DNA of 64,000 bases from Sphingomonadaceae bacterium (GCA_020630295.1 JAHDBR010000005.1:1-64000); one strand, 5' to 3'; counted from the stretch's first letter, positions 9,487 through 28,691 are shown. Numbers and translations are program-made. The notes: generated from the letters alone by a model not told the origin.

Positions 9487-10447
9487 TAATCAACCCTCGC
9501 AATTCCCCTTTGCCTGAGACTGCCTGTGCAAATTCGGCATAGGTGGCTGCAATCCCGTCTCTAAGCGAAGTTTGCGCAGCCCAGCCGAGGTCTGACAAGC
9601 GGAACGTATCGAGCAGTTTGCGCGGTGTCCCGTCAGGCATTGAGGTATCAAACCGCAAATCTCCGTCAAACTCGGCAACCTCCATTACCAGCCGCGCCAG
9701 ATCGGCGATGCTGATTTCCTCTCCGCTGCCGACGTTGATGTGCTGTTCTTCGGAATAGTTCTGCATCAGGAAGATCAGTGCATCGGCCAGATCATCTGCG
9801 TGCAGAAATTCTCTGAGCGGCGAACCTGTGCCCCATAAATGTACTTCGGCAGCACCGCCGTTCTTGGCTTCATAGATTTTGCGGATCAAAGCCGGAAGCA
9901 CGTGACTGCCAGCCGGATCATAATTGTCACCCGGCCCGTACAGATTGGTCGGCATAGCGGATATGAAATCCAGGCCGTGCTGTTTCCGGTAGGCCTGACA
10001 CAATTTGATGCCCGCGATTTTCGCTATCGCATACCATTCATTGGTCGGCTCCAGAGGGCCGGTTAGCAGGCTGTCTTCTGTGATGGGTTGTGGAGCGAGT
10101 TTGGGGTAAATGCAGGATGATCCCAGAAACAGTAATTTGCCAAGTCCCAGTTCCGCGCTGGCACCGATCACATTGTTCTGGATCGCCAGATTATCGTGAA
10201 GAAAATCTGCAGGTGCGGTATCATTGGCGTGGATTCCGCCAACTTTTGCTGCAGCCAATATGACTGCATCCGGGCGGTTTTCGGCAATCCAGCCTCTCGT
10301 TCCTGCCTGATCGCGCAAATCCAATTCTTGGCGAGTTGCGGTCAAAACCGTACAATTCTCGCGGCCCAACCGGCGCATCACTGCCGAACCCACCATCCCG
10401 CGATGACCGGCAACAAAAATCCGTTTTCCTGTCAGATCATATGGCAT
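9479..10447 (-). CDS. fcl: GDP-L-fucose synthase
   Basis: KRIFVAGHRGMVGSAVMRRL, LFLGSSCIYPKLAPQPITEDSLLTGPLEPTNEWYAIAKIAGIKLCQAYRKQHG; ATG at 10447. Confidence 0.95.
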   Translation of the reverse strand: MPYDLTGKRIFVAGHRGMVGSAVMRRLGRENCTVLTATRQELDLRDQAGTRGWIAENRPDAVILAAAKVGGIHANDTAPADFLHDNLAIQNNVIGASAELGLGKLLFLGSSCIYPKLAPQPITEDSLLTGPLEPTNEWYAIAKIAGIKLCQAYRKQHGLDFISAMPTNLYGPGDNYDPAGSHVLPALIRKIYEAKNGGAAEVHLWGTGSPLREFLHADDLADALIFLMQNYSEEQHINVGSGEEISIADLARLVMEVAEFDGDLRFDTSMPDGTPRKLLDTFRLSDLGWAAQTSLRDGIAATYAEFAQAVSGKGELRGLINE

Positions 10448-10451
10448 CAGA

Positions 10452-14144
<3,693 letters not shown>

Positions 14145-14188
14145 TCGGCCATGGTCATTGTGCCAAGGCGCTTTGCGGCGTTGCAGGG

Positions 14189-14752
14189 TTAGTTCTCCGG
14201 TACCGAGAAAGTACCCGTCACGCGGCCTGTGCTCGGGCTGGTTTCGCCCACTTCACCGGTGACTGATGATGAGCCTGAAGCGCTGCCATCAACACTGGAA
14301 ACGCCGCTAACCAGATCAATCACCAAACGCCCGCCATTAAGCGTATCAGAGCCTCGGCGCAGACGGACATTGCCCGCCATGGTTATAATCCGGCGATTAA
14401 AATCATAGACGGCAACATCACCGCTGGCGGCCTCGTTTCCGCGTGTCACCCGCACGCCGCCGGTTGCAGTGATGCGCTGTATCCGCAGCGACCCTGCGTC
14501 TGTGTAATTGACCAGAGTGCGTGCGGATCTGACGCGAAGCCCACCTTGGGTTATATCGACATTGCCTGACAGAATAACGCGGTTCTGTTTGTCCTGAAGC
14601 TCAATCCGGTCAGCCCCGTAATTTACTGGCGCGTTGGAATTATGCGAAGCAATTGACTGCGCGCTAAGCTGAATACCGCCCATCGCCGCCATAGTAACGG
14701 CGAAGCCGATGGCAGCGGATTGGACAGCGGTTCGAATAGACAATGTCGTCAT
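14189..14752 (-). CDS. lptA: LPS transport periplasmic protein LptA (OstA-like)
   Basis: YGADRIELQDKQNRVILSGNVDITQGGLRVRSARTLVNY...ITATGGVRVTRGNEAASGDVAVYDFNRRIITMAGNVRLRRG OstA repeats; follows lptC. Confidence 0.88.
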   Translation of the reverse strand: MTTLSIRTAVQSAAIGFAVTMAAMGGIQLSAQSIASHNSNAPVNYGADRIELQDKQNRVILSGNVDITQGGLRVRSARTLVNYTDAGSLRIQRITATGGVRVTRGNEAASGDVAVYDFNRRIITMAGNVRLRRGSDTLNGGRLVIDLVSGVSSVDGSASGSSSVTGEVGETSPSTGRVTGTFSVPEN

Positions 14753-15414
14753 GGCATCCTCAATTTGCCGGGGATCATGCGCAGTTTGGCATTGCCATCA
14801 AGCGCGATGATCCGGTCAGGTATATTCACTTCCAGACGGTCTGCGGAAAATGTGCCGGCGGGGATGGCGCCATTGACGCCGCCGCTGCCGAGCATTTGCT
14901 GGCTGTTCAGATTGACTGTCACGCCGTTGGCCATCATCCGGTACCCGTCAGCCGCCGTCAATCGGACTTCGGAAGGAACGCGGACAATGTCTTCCTGGAT
15001 AGTGTAGGCGCCGGTGGCCGCTGCGATTCTGGCAGGGCCTTCATCCAGCAAGATCCGTGCGACCATGTCGGTCATGCGGACAATGCCTTCTTGGCTGGAT
15101 TTCTGGACAGCTTCGCCAGCGGTCAGCGAGAACGGGCGGCCTTTATCATCTTGTCCGCGATATAATGCGTTATCCACGCGCAGCCGCTCGTCAATCACTG
15201 CCACCTTGTTCCGGTCCAGCAGAAAGCTGACCTCGCCCCGCGGACTTAGCGGCGTGATTACCATTAAGGCGGCGACAACGCCGACTCCCATAGGCAGCAC
15301 TTTACCAAGAAAGCCGACCAGCCTGTCATGCGATCCGCCCGGCGCGGCAAAGTTCTGCCGCGCGCTGCGCAGTTTCTTTGCTTCATCGGTTTCTATGCGG
15401 CGTTTGATGACCAT
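14749..15414 (-). CDS. lptC: LPS export ABC transporter periplasmic protein LptC
   Basis: Single N-terminal TM, LptC-like beta-jellyroll sequence, adjacent to lptA and rnd. Confidence 0.8.
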   Translation of the reverse strand: MVIKRRIETDEAKKLRSARQNFAAPGGSHDRLVGFLGKVLPMGVGVVAALMVITPLSPRGEVSFLLDRNKVAVIDERLRVDNALYRGQDDKGRPFSLTAGEAVQKSSQEGIVRMTDMVARILLDEGPARIAAATGAYTIQEDIVRVPSEVRLTAADGYRMMANGVTVNLNSQQMLGSGGVNGAIPAGTFSADRLEVNIPDRIIALDGNAKLRMIPGKLRMP

Positions 15415-15438
15415 GGTCAGGCTCTGGGCGTTCCGTGA

Positions 15439-16056
15439 TTAAGCGTGGCTGAAAATGTCGTGATCGGCCCAGCCCGCAATGTCCAGCCGGGCGCGGGTGG
15501 GCAGGAAGTCGAAACAGGCCTGCGCCATTTCGGTGCGCCCTTCGCGTGCCAACCGTTCTACGAAAATCTCGTGCAAGCCGTGCAGGAAGCGAACGTCCGA
15601 GGCGGCATAGTCGCGCTGGGCTTCATTAATTTCGGGTGCACCCCAATCGGAGGATTGCTGGGCCTTGGAAATCTCGCCGCCAAGCAGTTCCACGACCAGG
15701 TTTTTCAGTCCGTGCCGGTCCGTATAGGTGCGTGTCATTTTGCTGGCGATCTTGGTGCAGAACACTGGTCCCGCCTCAACGCCGAGATAATATTCAATTG
15801 CCGCCAGATCGAACCGGGCGAAATGATACAGTTTCAAACGGTCACGATCCGCCAGAACCGCTTTCAAATTCGGCGCATTATAGTCGCTGCCTACTTTGAA
15901 GCGGACCAGATGCTCGTCACCCTTACCATCACTGATCTGGACAACGCACAGCCTGTCACGCGGTGTGATAAGGCCCATGGTTTCGGTATCAACGGCTACC
16001 GGACCCGGCGCCAAAACGCCTTCGGGTAGATCTTCTTCGTGGAAATATACTGCCAT
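15439..16056 (-). CDS. rnd: Ribonuclease D-like 3'-5' exonuclease
   Basis: VAVDTETMGLITPRDRLCVVQISDG (DEDD exo I), YHFARFDLAAIEYYLG, QRDYAASDVRFLHGLHE. Confidence 0.9.
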   Translation of the reverse strand: MAVYFHEEDLPEGVLAPGPVAVDTETMGLITPRDRLCVVQISDGKGDEHLVRFKVGSDYNAPNLKAVLADRDRLKLYHFARFDLAAIEYYLGVEAGPVFCTKIASKMTRTYTDRHGLKNLVVELLGGEISKAQQSSDWGAPEINEAQRDYAASDVRFLHGLHEIFVERLAREGRTEMAQACFDFLPTRARLDIAGWADHDIFSHA

Positions 16057-16135
16057 GCACGCCGCCTTAGTCGCATTGGGGATTAAGGGAAAGAGGCGGG
16101 TGACGAGCCGTGCATGCAGGCGCTAGCGTGCGCAA

Positions 16136-16816
16136 ATGAGTTCGGATCAAATTCCTGCTGCATGGCGCCAAGTGCTGGAACCTGTTCTGGCGACGCCCGA
16201 AGCGCGCAAGCTGGGCGGCTGGCTAACAGCGGAAGAAAATGCAGGGAAGACCATCTTCCCGCCCAAAGGCCAACGATTGCGCGCGCTGGAATTGACTCCG
16301 CTCGATCAAGTGAAAGTCGTGATTTTGGGGCAGGACCCGTATCATGGGCCGGGTCAGGCGCACGGATTGGCGTTTTCCGTCAAATCAGGTGTCAAAACTC
16401 CGCCCTCGCTGGTCAATATTTACAAAGAACTGGAAAGTGATCTGGGAATTGCGCCGCGTGAACATGGCAATCTGGAACACTGGGCACAGGAAGGCGTGCT
16501 GCTGCTCAACAATTCGCTGACGGTCGAAGCGCACAAGGCCGGCAGTCACGCAGGCAAGGGTTGGGAGGCCATCACCGACGCGGTGATAGCGGCTGTGGCG
16601 GAGCGTGATGCGCCATCAGTATTCATTCTGTGGGGCAGTCATGCGCAGAAAAAGGCATCCCGCATTCCTGCTTTGTCCGGTGACAGCCGTCATCTGGTTG
16701 TTCGCGGACCGCACCCCAGCCCGCTTTCAGCCTATCGCGGCTTTTTTGGCTCAAAACCGTTCAGCGCCGCCAATCATTTTCTGGAGCAGCATGGCAGAGG
16801 CGCGATTGCATGGTAG
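16136..16816 (+). CDS. ung: Uracil-DNA glycosylase
   Basis: VVILGQDPYHGPGQAHGLAFSV active-site motif and HPSPLSAYRGFFGSKPFSAAN. Confidence 0.98.
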   Translation: MSSDQIPAAWRQVLEPVLATPEARKLGGWLTAEENAGKTIFPPKGQRLRALELTPLDQVKVVILGQDPYHGPGQAHGLAFSVKSGVKTPPSLVNIYKELESDLGIAPREHGNLEHWAQEGVLLLNNSLTVEAHKAGSHAGKGWEAITDAVIAAVAERDAPSVFILWGSHAQKKASRIPALSGDSRHLVVRGPHPSPLSAYRGFFGSKPFSAANHFLEQHGRGAIAW

Positions 16817-16890
16817 GGGGCTAGCCTTAGGCTTAGCCTATAACGCGTCTGTGACCCAATGTGTTTCCTGCGCTAGCGGAGAGAACTAAT

Positions 16891-17493
16891 ATGCAGGTTT
16901 CCGATTATGGCTGGTCTGCCCATGCGCCGGGTTCTTCCGATTATCTTAATCCGGCAGTGCTGCAGCTGGCGCGGGAAGCGGGCGGCAGCACGGTACTGGA
17001 TGCAGGTTGCGGCAATGGGGAACTTGCCGGTCTTCTTGCTGCTAACGGTTTTACCGCGAGCGGTGTTGATGCCGATCAGACGGGTGTCGAGATTGCGCAG
17101 GGCCGCTTTCCGGATTGTGTTTTCAGTGTCAGCAGCTTTGACCGACCCCCGCCCGGATTGTTCGATCTGGTTGTGTCCACGGAAGTGGTCGAGCATTTAT
17201 ACGCACCGCATGAACTTGGCACATATTGCTTTGATGCACTGAAGCCAGGCGGCGCGCTGATTATGAGCACGCCTTATCACGGATATTTGAAAAACCTCGC
17301 CTTGGCCATCGCGGGGAGATGGGGCCGGCACCTTGCCCCCAATTGGCATGGCGGCCATATCAAATTCTGGGATCGCGCCTCGCTTACGAAAATGCTGACG
17401 CAGGCGGGTTTTACAGTGACCGGATTTACCGGCGTTGGCCGTGTTCCCTATCTCTGGAAAAGCATGATTCTGACAGCGCGCAAGCCAAGCTGA
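16891..17493 (+). CDS. Class I SAM-dependent methyltransferase
   Basis: VLDAGCGNGELAGLLAANGFTASGVDAD motif I; VVSTEVVEHLYAPHEL; start MQVSDYGW at 16891. Confidence 0.85.
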   Translation: MQVSDYGWSAHAPGSSDYLNPAVLQLAREAGGSTVLDAGCGNGELAGLLAANGFTASGVDADQTGVEIAQGRFPDCVFSVSSFDRPPPGLFDLVVSTEVVEHLYAPHELGTYCFDALKPGGALIMSTPYHGYLKNLALAIAGRWGRHLAPNWHGGHIKFWDRASLTKMLTQAGFTVTGFTGVGRVPYLWKSMILTARKPS

Positions 17494-17524
17494 GCGCAGC
17501 AGAGCGTGTGGCTAAATCGTGCCG

Positions 17525-18874
17525 CTAGAAGCGCGTGGTAACTCTGACACCTGCAGTAATGCCCAAATCGCGCACGCTGATTGCCGAATCCACGATCTGT
17601 AGATTGGCGGTCACGCGAACCGGATTGGCGAGCTGAAACGTATAGAAGGCCTCAACGCCCTCTTCGTCTTCCAGTGCGACGCGGTTATGTAGAACATCTA
17701 CCAGCCCGTCCGCCAACGAATAGCGGAAGTAGCTAATGCCAAAGCGGTCTTTCGGTCTGCCTGCAGGGTTGCCGCCAATGCCGATGAAGCCGCTTGCGTC
17801 CAAAAATGTCGGGTCGCCTTTGGACAGATAGACCTGACCGAAAATTCCGATCCCGTTGCCGGGGTTCGCCGCGTCCTCTGAAAGATATTGCTGGAAGGCA
17901 AGAATTGCACTGAATTCGCCTTTGGTTTCGCCAAAGCCGGAGCCGGGCGCGGGAACCAGAACTGCTGGCAACGCATCCGCAGCAATCGAACTGCGCGTAG
18001 AGCCAGCCAGCTTGAGGGCGTAATAACCGCGCTTTCCGCCGATCTTGGTTGGCAGAGTTGCGGAGGCAAGCACGCCCACGCCTTGCGCGAACGGGTCTTC
18101 CAATCCGCTTCGGCGGGATTGCAATTCAGGATCGAATACCAACACCCGGAACAGCACTTTTTCGGTCGGCACATTTAGCAAGGCGCCGGTGACAGAGCCG
18201 GGAACAATTGCGCTGGGCGGGAGTGCCATGGCGAGGTTCTGGAAGCCTTCGTGCCCCCCGCCGCCTTGTATCGGAATGCGCGCGGCAAGGTCCAGGATGT
18301 TGATTTTGCCTACCGTTAGCGAGGTGCCGCTATTCCAGCGTTTGGTAATATTGACCGAAAGGTCAAATACTTCACCCGCGCCCGGATAGAACAGCTGCGT
18401 ATTGGCCGGGATCAGTCCGATCTCGCCATTGCTGCTGCTGCCATATTTGAATTCGGGATGCAGATGTAGCGACCAGCTGTCATCGATACCCACCGCGCCG
18501 CCTTTGACATCGATATAGGCATCCACTTTCCCGCCATAGCGGAATGTGCTGTCAGCATCACCCGATACCGGAACATCGCCGAATTGGGACCAAACCAACT
18601 TTGTTGAAATGCGATCAGGCTTGGCCGGCATTTCATCAGGCAGGGGGGACGGCTCCGCATCCCCGTTGGCGTTTTGCTTGTCCGTTGTGACACTTTGTGC
18701 GCCGTTGTGGCTGGTTAGTGTTTCGTCCGCAGAAGTTGCGGCTTCAAACCCCTCCTCGTCTTTGGCGTCGGCTTCGTCTTCGGCAAGGGCTGGTGTCGGT
18801 AAGCCAGTGAGTGCAGCAGCTAAAGCCGCAGTGGCCGCACGCATTTTAAAGAGAGGGACAATTCGTTCGGCCAT
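17525..18874 (-). CDS. Carbohydrate porin, OprB-like outer membrane protein
   Basis: Signal peptide-like N-terminus; WSQFGDVPVSGDADSTFRYGGKVDAYIDVKGGAVGIDDSWSLHLHPEFKYG; C-terminal aromatic Phe (VTTRF). Confidence 0.75.
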   Translation of the reverse strand: MAERIVPLFKMRAATAALAAALTGLPTPALAEDEADAKDEEGFEAATSADETLTSHNGAQSVTTDKQNANGDAEPSPLPDEMPAKPDRISTKLVWSQFGDVPVSGDADSTFRYGGKVDAYIDVKGGAVGIDDSWSLHLHPEFKYGSSSNGEIGLIPANTQLFYPGAGEVFDLSVNITKRWNSGTSLTVGKINILDLAARIPIQGGGGHEGFQNLAMALPPSAIVPGSVTGALLNVPTEKVLFRVLVFDPELQSRRSGLEDPFAQGVGVLASATLPTKIGGKRGYYALKLAGSTRSSIAADALPAVLVPAPGSGFGETKGEFSAILAFQQYLSEDAANPGNGIGIFGQVYLSKGDPTFLDASGFIGIGGNPAGRPKDRFGISYFRYSLADGLVDVLHNRVALEDEEGVEAFYTFQLANPVRVTANLQIVDSAISVRDLGITAGVRVTTRF

Positions 18875-19071
18875 TACCAAGATGCCAGAGCGCGCATCCA
18901 CGCACCTCAGGCTTATCCCCTCTATTGCTTTACGGCCATCGCATTACGGCAGCCATTGTTCTTTTATAAACCTGCAATAGCGGCTGAATTAATTAAAGAA
19001 AAGAACAATATACAGCAGGCAGAAAAGCCGCCGTTACCATCATCTGTAAAGTATAGAGGTAAAACCGGGAA

Positions 19072-20508
19072 TTATCGCGGTAGTTCGCTGGACCCCATCA
19101 ACGCCTCGTCAACTGCGCGCGCGCATTGCCGGCCTTCACGGATTGCCCACACAATCAGGCTTTGCCCGCGCCGCATGTCACCACAGGCAAAAACGCCCGG
19201 TTCACTGGTCGCATAATTGTTGGTATCGGCCGCCACATTGCCGCGCTGGTCCAGTTTGACACCGGCGCGGTCAAGCAAGCCTCTCCGGCGCGGCCCGGTA
19301 AAGCCCATTGCGAGCAAAATCAGATCGGCGGGCAGGGTGAATGTGCTCCCCTCTACCTCTTCCATTGCGCGCCCGTTCCATTTAACCCGCACGCATTCCA
19401 GCCCGGCCACGTCACCGTCTTCCTCGATCACGCGTTTTGCGAGAACGGACCAGTCACGGTTCGCACCTTCTTCATGACTGGATGACGTGCGCATTTTCAT
19501 TGGCCAGTTAGGCCATGTTAGCGCCTTGTCCTCTTTTTCAGGAGGTTCCGGCATAATTTCCAATTGGGTTACGCTTTTCGCGCCCTGCCGGTTAGATGTG
19601 CCGACGCAATCGGATCCGGTATCACCGCCGCCAATTACGATCACGTGTTTATCCGTAGCAGTCAGCGTTCCGCGCGGCGCGGCGCGAAACTCGTCATCGC
19701 CCGCATTGCGTTTGTTTTGTTGTGTCAGGAATTCCATCGCTGCGCGCACACCGGGCAATTCTGCTCCGGGAACATCCAGCATCCGTGCTTCTTCCGCGCC
19801 GCCTGAAAGAACAACTGCGTCAAAATTTTCCTGAAGCGCGCTGAAGCTGATTTCCACACCGACTTCGGCAGAGGTTTTGAAGCTTACGCCTTCGGCTTCC
19901 ATCTGTACCGCACGCCGGTTGATAAGATGCTTTTCCATCTTGAAATCGGGAATGCCGTAACGCAGCAAGCCGCCGATCCGGTCGCTTTTCTCGAACACGG
20001 TAACTGCGTGTCCTGCGCGTGCCAATTGCTGCGCGCACGCCATGCCTGCCGCGCCAGAACCAACGACTGCAACGGCTTTGCCGGATTGCTGCTTGGCAAT
20101 TTGCGGCTTGATCCAGCCCTCTTGCCAGCCGCGGTCGACAATTGCGCATTCGATGCTTTTGATCGTCACCGGCTTGTCGATAATATTCAGCGTGCAGCTT
20201 GCTTCGCACGGGGCGGGACAAACGCGGCCTGTAAATTCCGGGAAGTTATTGGTGGAGTGCAAAACGGCCAGCGCGTTTTTCCAGTCGCCCTGGTAAACCA
20301 GATCATTCCAGTCGGGGATGATGTTGTTTACCGGGCAGCCATTGTGGCAATAGGGAATGCCGCAATCCATGCAGCGGGACGCCTGCTTCTTAAGCGCTTT
20401 CTCATCGTGCGGTACGACAAACTCTTTGTAGTTTTTCAGCCGTTCTGCGGGATCGATATAGTCCCGATCCTGCCGGTCTACTTCGAGAAAACCTGTGTCC
20501 TTACCCAT
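19072..20508 (-). CDS. gltD: Glutamate synthase small subunit
   Basis: [82 protein letters not shown]. Confidence 0.97.
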   Translation of the reverse strand: MGKDTGFLEVDRQDRDYIDPAERLKNYKEFVVPHDEKALKKQASRCMDCGIPYCHNGCPVNNIIPDWNDLVYQGDWKNALAVLHSTNNFPEFTGRVCPAPCEASCTLNIIDKPVTIKSIECAIVDRGWQEGWIKPQIAKQQSGKAVAVVGSGAAGMACAQQLARAGHAVTVFEKSDRIGGLLRYGIPDFKMEKHLINRRAVQMEAEGVSFKTSAEVGVEISFSALQENFDAVVLSGGAEEARMLDVPGAELPGVRAAMEFLTQQNKRNAGDDEFRAAPRGTLTATDKHVIVIGGGDTGSDCVGTSNRQGAKSVTQLEIMPEPPEKEDKALTWPNWPMKMRTSSSHEEGANRDWSVLAKRVIEEDGDVAGLECVRVKWNGRAMEEVEGSTFTLPADLILLAMGFTGPRRRGLLDRAGVKLDQRGNVAADTNNYATSEPGVFACGDMRRGQSLIVWAIREGRQCARAVDEALMGSSELPR

Positions 20509-20520
20509 AATCTTTGACCC

Positions 20521-25173
<4,653 letters not shown>

Positions 25174-25396
25174 TCAAAAATCCTTGTCTGCCAGATGCCG
25201 GAGCCTCGGCTTGGAAAGCCGAATCCGGCAATGTTGCGCATTAATTTCAGCCAAAAGGCACGAATTATGTCGCGAACACACGTAATGACGAAAGGAAATG
25301 ATTTTTGCAACTGCGAACAGTCAAGATATCGTATGCACCGGCAAAGTTTGGCAATGCACACTTAATACCGGCACACCTTCATGGTAGCTGCGAACG

Positions 25397-25429
25397 CAAA
25401 AGGGCCCACAACCAATCGGTCGCGGGCCC
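25397..25429 (-). terminator. Rho-independent terminator downstream of 25461..27422
   Basis: Minus strand GGGCCCGCGACCGATTGGTTGTGGGCCC then TTTT. Confidence 0.75.
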
Positions 25430-25460
25430 ATTGTGATTAATTCAGTTAGGGTAGCGGGGT

Positions 25461-27422
25461 TCAGGCGGCTCCGCTCATGCGTTGCAATTTCTCCAGCGCT
25501 TCGCGGAGAGCGCGTTCGGTTTCCGCAGCGTTTGAATTCGTGCTGAAATCATGCGCAGCCCGTGGGGCCGGCTGGGCCGCTGCCGGACCATCGAAGGGGC
25601 GTGCTTCGGAAGGGGGCGGTGCAGGACTTGCTGCTGTCTGACCTTGGCCCGGGAACACCACCACTTGTTCCGCACCCTCTTCGCTGCTGTCATCGTCTTC
25701 GATGCGGACAAATTCTTGCGGCGCGCTATATGCATTTTTCATCGAAAGCAGTGAGCTAAAAGAATCTTCGCTTTCTGCGTGAGCCGCTTCGGGTACCGGA
25801 GCGCCAAACGGTGCTGGTACCGGCGAGGCTTCGGGAGCCGCAGGCTGTACCGGTGAAGGTGTTGGAGCCGCAAACGGCGGATCTTTCTTTGTCAGCGAAA
25901 GCGACAGATTGTTAAATGGCGCTTCCTCTTCGAAATCGTCATCATCATCTTCGATGCCAAGTGGCTGCAAGGCCGATGGTAAGGCGCGGTTTTGCGCGGG
26001 CTCATTGAAAGGCTCTGGCATTGGCGCTGGCGATGGCATCTGAGATGGTGCGGCAGGTGCTGCCGCGTTTTCACTCGCACCGGAGCGACGGAATACCATC
26101 GCGGCTGCTGGTATAGCTGTGGCTGGTCCCGATTCGGCTGCTACTGAAGGTTGCGGCGCTGGCGCCGGTGCCGGAGACGGTACTGGCGAATGTGCTGGCC
26201 CAGATGTTGGCCCAGCCGTTGGCGCAGCAAATGGGGCAGGATCGCTTTGTGCGGGAGCCTGTTGTGGTACAAACATTTGAGATGGCGGCTCTGCCATCGC
26301 CGCGTGCCCAGGGGATTCTTCAACTTGGGACTTGGCTTGTAGCGCGGCCGCGAACCGTTCGACCAGTTCGGCAACGCCAAGATCGTTTAATGCGCGATCT
26401 GTTACGGGCGGCATGGGCGGCGATTGCGGCATAGGGGGCACTTGAGCTGCTGGTTCGGCATATTGCGGTTCCGGATTAGCAAACGGCTGGGGTGCTTGTA
26501 CTGGCGGAACACCAAAATCTGGTGTCGAATCGTTGTTCATACGTGCCAATTCCTTACGCAGTTTGTCAGCTGGCGCGTTAAAAGACGCCGGCTCTTCAAC
26601 TGGATGATTATTGAAAGGCTGGGAAGGCGCGGCAAAATCTGGCGCAGTGCCAGCTCCGGCGTGTGCATCCGCAAAGGGAGCTGTTTGGGGCGCGCGAAAT
26701 TCATCGCTGTCGTCCAGATCTGCGCCTGCAAAATCGACATTAAATGGTGCTGCGGGAGCGTCTTCGATCGCCTCTGTTTGTTGAGTGTCACCAGCTCCCT
26801 CGCCAGCGAGTTCCGCTAGCTCGAGTGGTTCGTCTTCCGCAATCTCGTCAAAAACAACGTCGCCGCCTGGGAGCGGTGCGAGGTCCAGGAACTCGCTAGG
26901 GCCGCTATCATCGGTAACCGACAATGCGCGGCGTTTACCATTATATGCAGTCGAGCCGTTAGCTGAACTGGAAACGGGTTTGGTCTGCGCGTTTTCCTCA
27001 GCCGAATCAAACGGTTCGTCGAAACCGTCTTCACCCAACTCTTCATGCGCAGAAATTGGGCGCATTGCCGCGCCGTCAGTGTCGTCATCGTCGGCGGCAT
27101 TTGACGCTACGAAGTCACGCGCCTGCTGTTCGTTCTGAGAGTTGACAACTTTTCGGGCAATCAAAAGACCAACGATCGCGCCAATCGTTGCGGCCACTGC
27201 CGCAATGGCTATTCTCGCTGTGAAGCCAAGCGGAGGCGCGGCAGCCGATATCACTGAAGATATCCCGGTACCCGAAACCAGCTTCTCGATCAGAGCGATA
27301 GGCAACACAAGGCTGCCAAATCCGAGCAGGGCGGCAAACCACAAAGCGACCACGGCAGCAAATGCCGGATGCCCGCTTATCGAAGCCTGCTTAGCTGAAT
27401 TTTTGTTGTTCTTACGAACCAC
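25461..27422 (-). CDS. Hypothetical membrane-anchored protein with long Pro/Ala/acidic disordered region
   Basis: 653 aa; two N-terminal TM segments (AFAAVVALWFAALLGFGSLVLPIALI; IAIAAVAATIGAIVGLLIARKV) followed by about 550 aa low complexity. Confidence 0.8.
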   Translation of the reverse strand: MVRKNNKNSAKQASISGHPAFAAVVALWFAALLGFGSLVLPIALIEKLVSGTGISSVISAAAPPLGFTARIAIAAVAATIGAIVGLLIARKVVNSQNEQQARDFVASNAADDDDTDGAAMRPISAHEELGEDGFDEPFDSAEENAQTKPVSSSANGSTAYNGKRRALSVTDDSGPSEFLDLAPLPGGDVVFDEIAEDEPLELAELAGEGAGDTQQTEAIEDAPAAPFNVDFAGADLDDSDEFRAPQTAPFADAHAGAGTAPDFAAPSQPFNNHPVEEPASFNAPADKLRKELARMNNDSTPDFGVPPVQAPQPFANPEPQYAEPAAQVPPMPQSPPMPPVTDRALNDLGVAELVERFAAALQAKSQVEESPGHAAMAEPPSQMFVPQQAPAQSDPAPFAAPTAGPTSGPAHSPVPSPAPAPAPQPSVAAESGPATAIPAAAMVFRRSGASENAAAPAAPSQMPSPAPMPEPFNEPAQNRALPSALQPLGIEDDDDDFEEEAPFNNLSLSLTKKDPPFAAPTPSPVQPAAPEASPVPAPFGAPVPEAAHAESEDSFSSLLSMKNAYSAPQEFVRIEDDDSSEEGAEQVVVFPGQGQTAASPAPPPSEARPFDGPAAAQPAPRAAHDFSTNSNAAETERALREALEKLQRMSGAA

Positions 27423-27461
27423 GTAACTTCCCCATTTTGCCGGAAAATCCTGCGCTGCTCC

Positions 27462-28691
27462 CTATGCAGCAGCGGAAAATCTTCCATCTGCTTCACGGGT
27501 TAGCAAATGATGGTAAACAGATTGATAACGATGAATGTTCAGCGCCCAATCATGGTTCGTCGCAACGTGTTCTCTGGCATCACTGCGCATCCGGTCCCAG
27601 CTTTCTCGCCGGCCGAGAAGCGATGCCAATGCCTCCGCTGCACCCTCAGGGTTGTCAGCCGGGAAAAGCAGGCCGGTTACGCCGTCCTCTATCAGTTCGC
27701 GGTGTCCGCCGACATCCGAGGCTGCGACAATGCGGCGCTGTGCCATAGCTTCAAGCGGTTTGAGCGGCGTGACCAGATCAGTCAGACGGCTATGCTTGCG
27801 CGGGTAGGCCAGTACATCGATGAGCGAATAATAGCGTTCCACTTCGGTGTGCGGGACACGGCCGGTAAAATGGATCGCGCCCGCGCATGGAGATGCGGCC
27901 GCTTGCTTTCGAAGGGCTTCGTCACGCGGCCCCCCGCCAACCAGAAGTAATTGTGCGCCTGGCTGACGCTGACGCAAAAACGGTAGCGCCGCGATTAGAT
28001 CGTCCAGACCCTCATAATCATAAAAACTGCCGATGAAGCCGATCACCGGACCCTCGGCCAGACCGATTTCTTTCGCCAGCGCGTCGTCCCGTTGTGGCGG
28101 ATCGCCGAAAAGCGAAAGGTCCACACCGTTGGGCGACAGCCCGATTTTGCCGCCATCAAAACCGCGCGATATCAGATCATCGCGCAAGCCGTTGCAGATT
28201 GTGAATACAGCATCTGCTCCTGCAACGACGCGGTTTTCGAGCGCACGAGTCATTTTGTATTTGAGAGAATTGCTACGCCCGGTGCCGTTTCCGACGGCAG
28301 CATCTTCCCAAAAGGCGCGGATTTCATACACCAGCGGAATGCCCAGCTTGCGGGATGCGCGCAGCCCTGCATGGCCGCATAATGCGGGTGAGTGGGCGTG
28401 CAGAATATCGGGACGCCAGCTTTCCGCAGCATCTTCTATAGCGGATGCGAGCTGTCCAATCTCTTTCCATTCTCGCACGCCCACAGGCCCTTCGGCCTGC
28501 CCAGCTGTGCGATAGAATGTCAGTCCTTCGGCTTCCTCGATATCCGGTCCGTCAGCCATATGACGCTGGCCGGTTATTCCGCGCACTTCCAGTCCTGCAG
28601 CCTGCTGGCTTTTCAGGATCGCGCGTGTGCGGAAGGTGTAGCCGCTATGCAATGGCAGCGAATGGTCGAGGATATGCAGAACACGTGTCAT
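27462..28691 (-). CDS. Glycosyltransferase family 4, exosortase A/PEP-CTERM-associated type (TIGR04063-like)
   Basis: MTRVLHILDHSLPLHSGYTFRTRAILKSQQAAGLEVRGITGQRH; VYEIRAFWEDAAVG; YYSLIDVLAYPRKHSRLTDLVTPLKPLEAMA. Confidence 0.85.
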   Translation of the reverse strand: MTRVLHILDHSLPLHSGYTFRTRAILKSQQAAGLEVRGITGQRHMADGPDIEEAEGLTFYRTAGQAEGPVGVREWKEIGQLASAIEDAAESWRPDILHAHSPALCGHAGLRASRKLGIPLVYEIRAFWEDAAVGNGTGRSNSLKYKMTRALENRVVAGADAVFTICNGLRDDLISRGFDGGKIGLSPNGVDLSLFGDPPQRDDALAKEIGLAEGPVIGFIGSFYDYEGLDDLIAALPFLRQRQPGAQLLLVGGGPRDEALRKQAAASPCAGAIHFTGRVPHTEVERYYSLIDVLAYPRKHSRLTDLVTPLKPLEAMAQRRIVAASDVGGHRELIEDGVTGLLFPADNPEGAAEALASLLGRRESWDRMRSDAREHVATNHDWALNIHRYQSVYHHLLTREADGRFSAAA

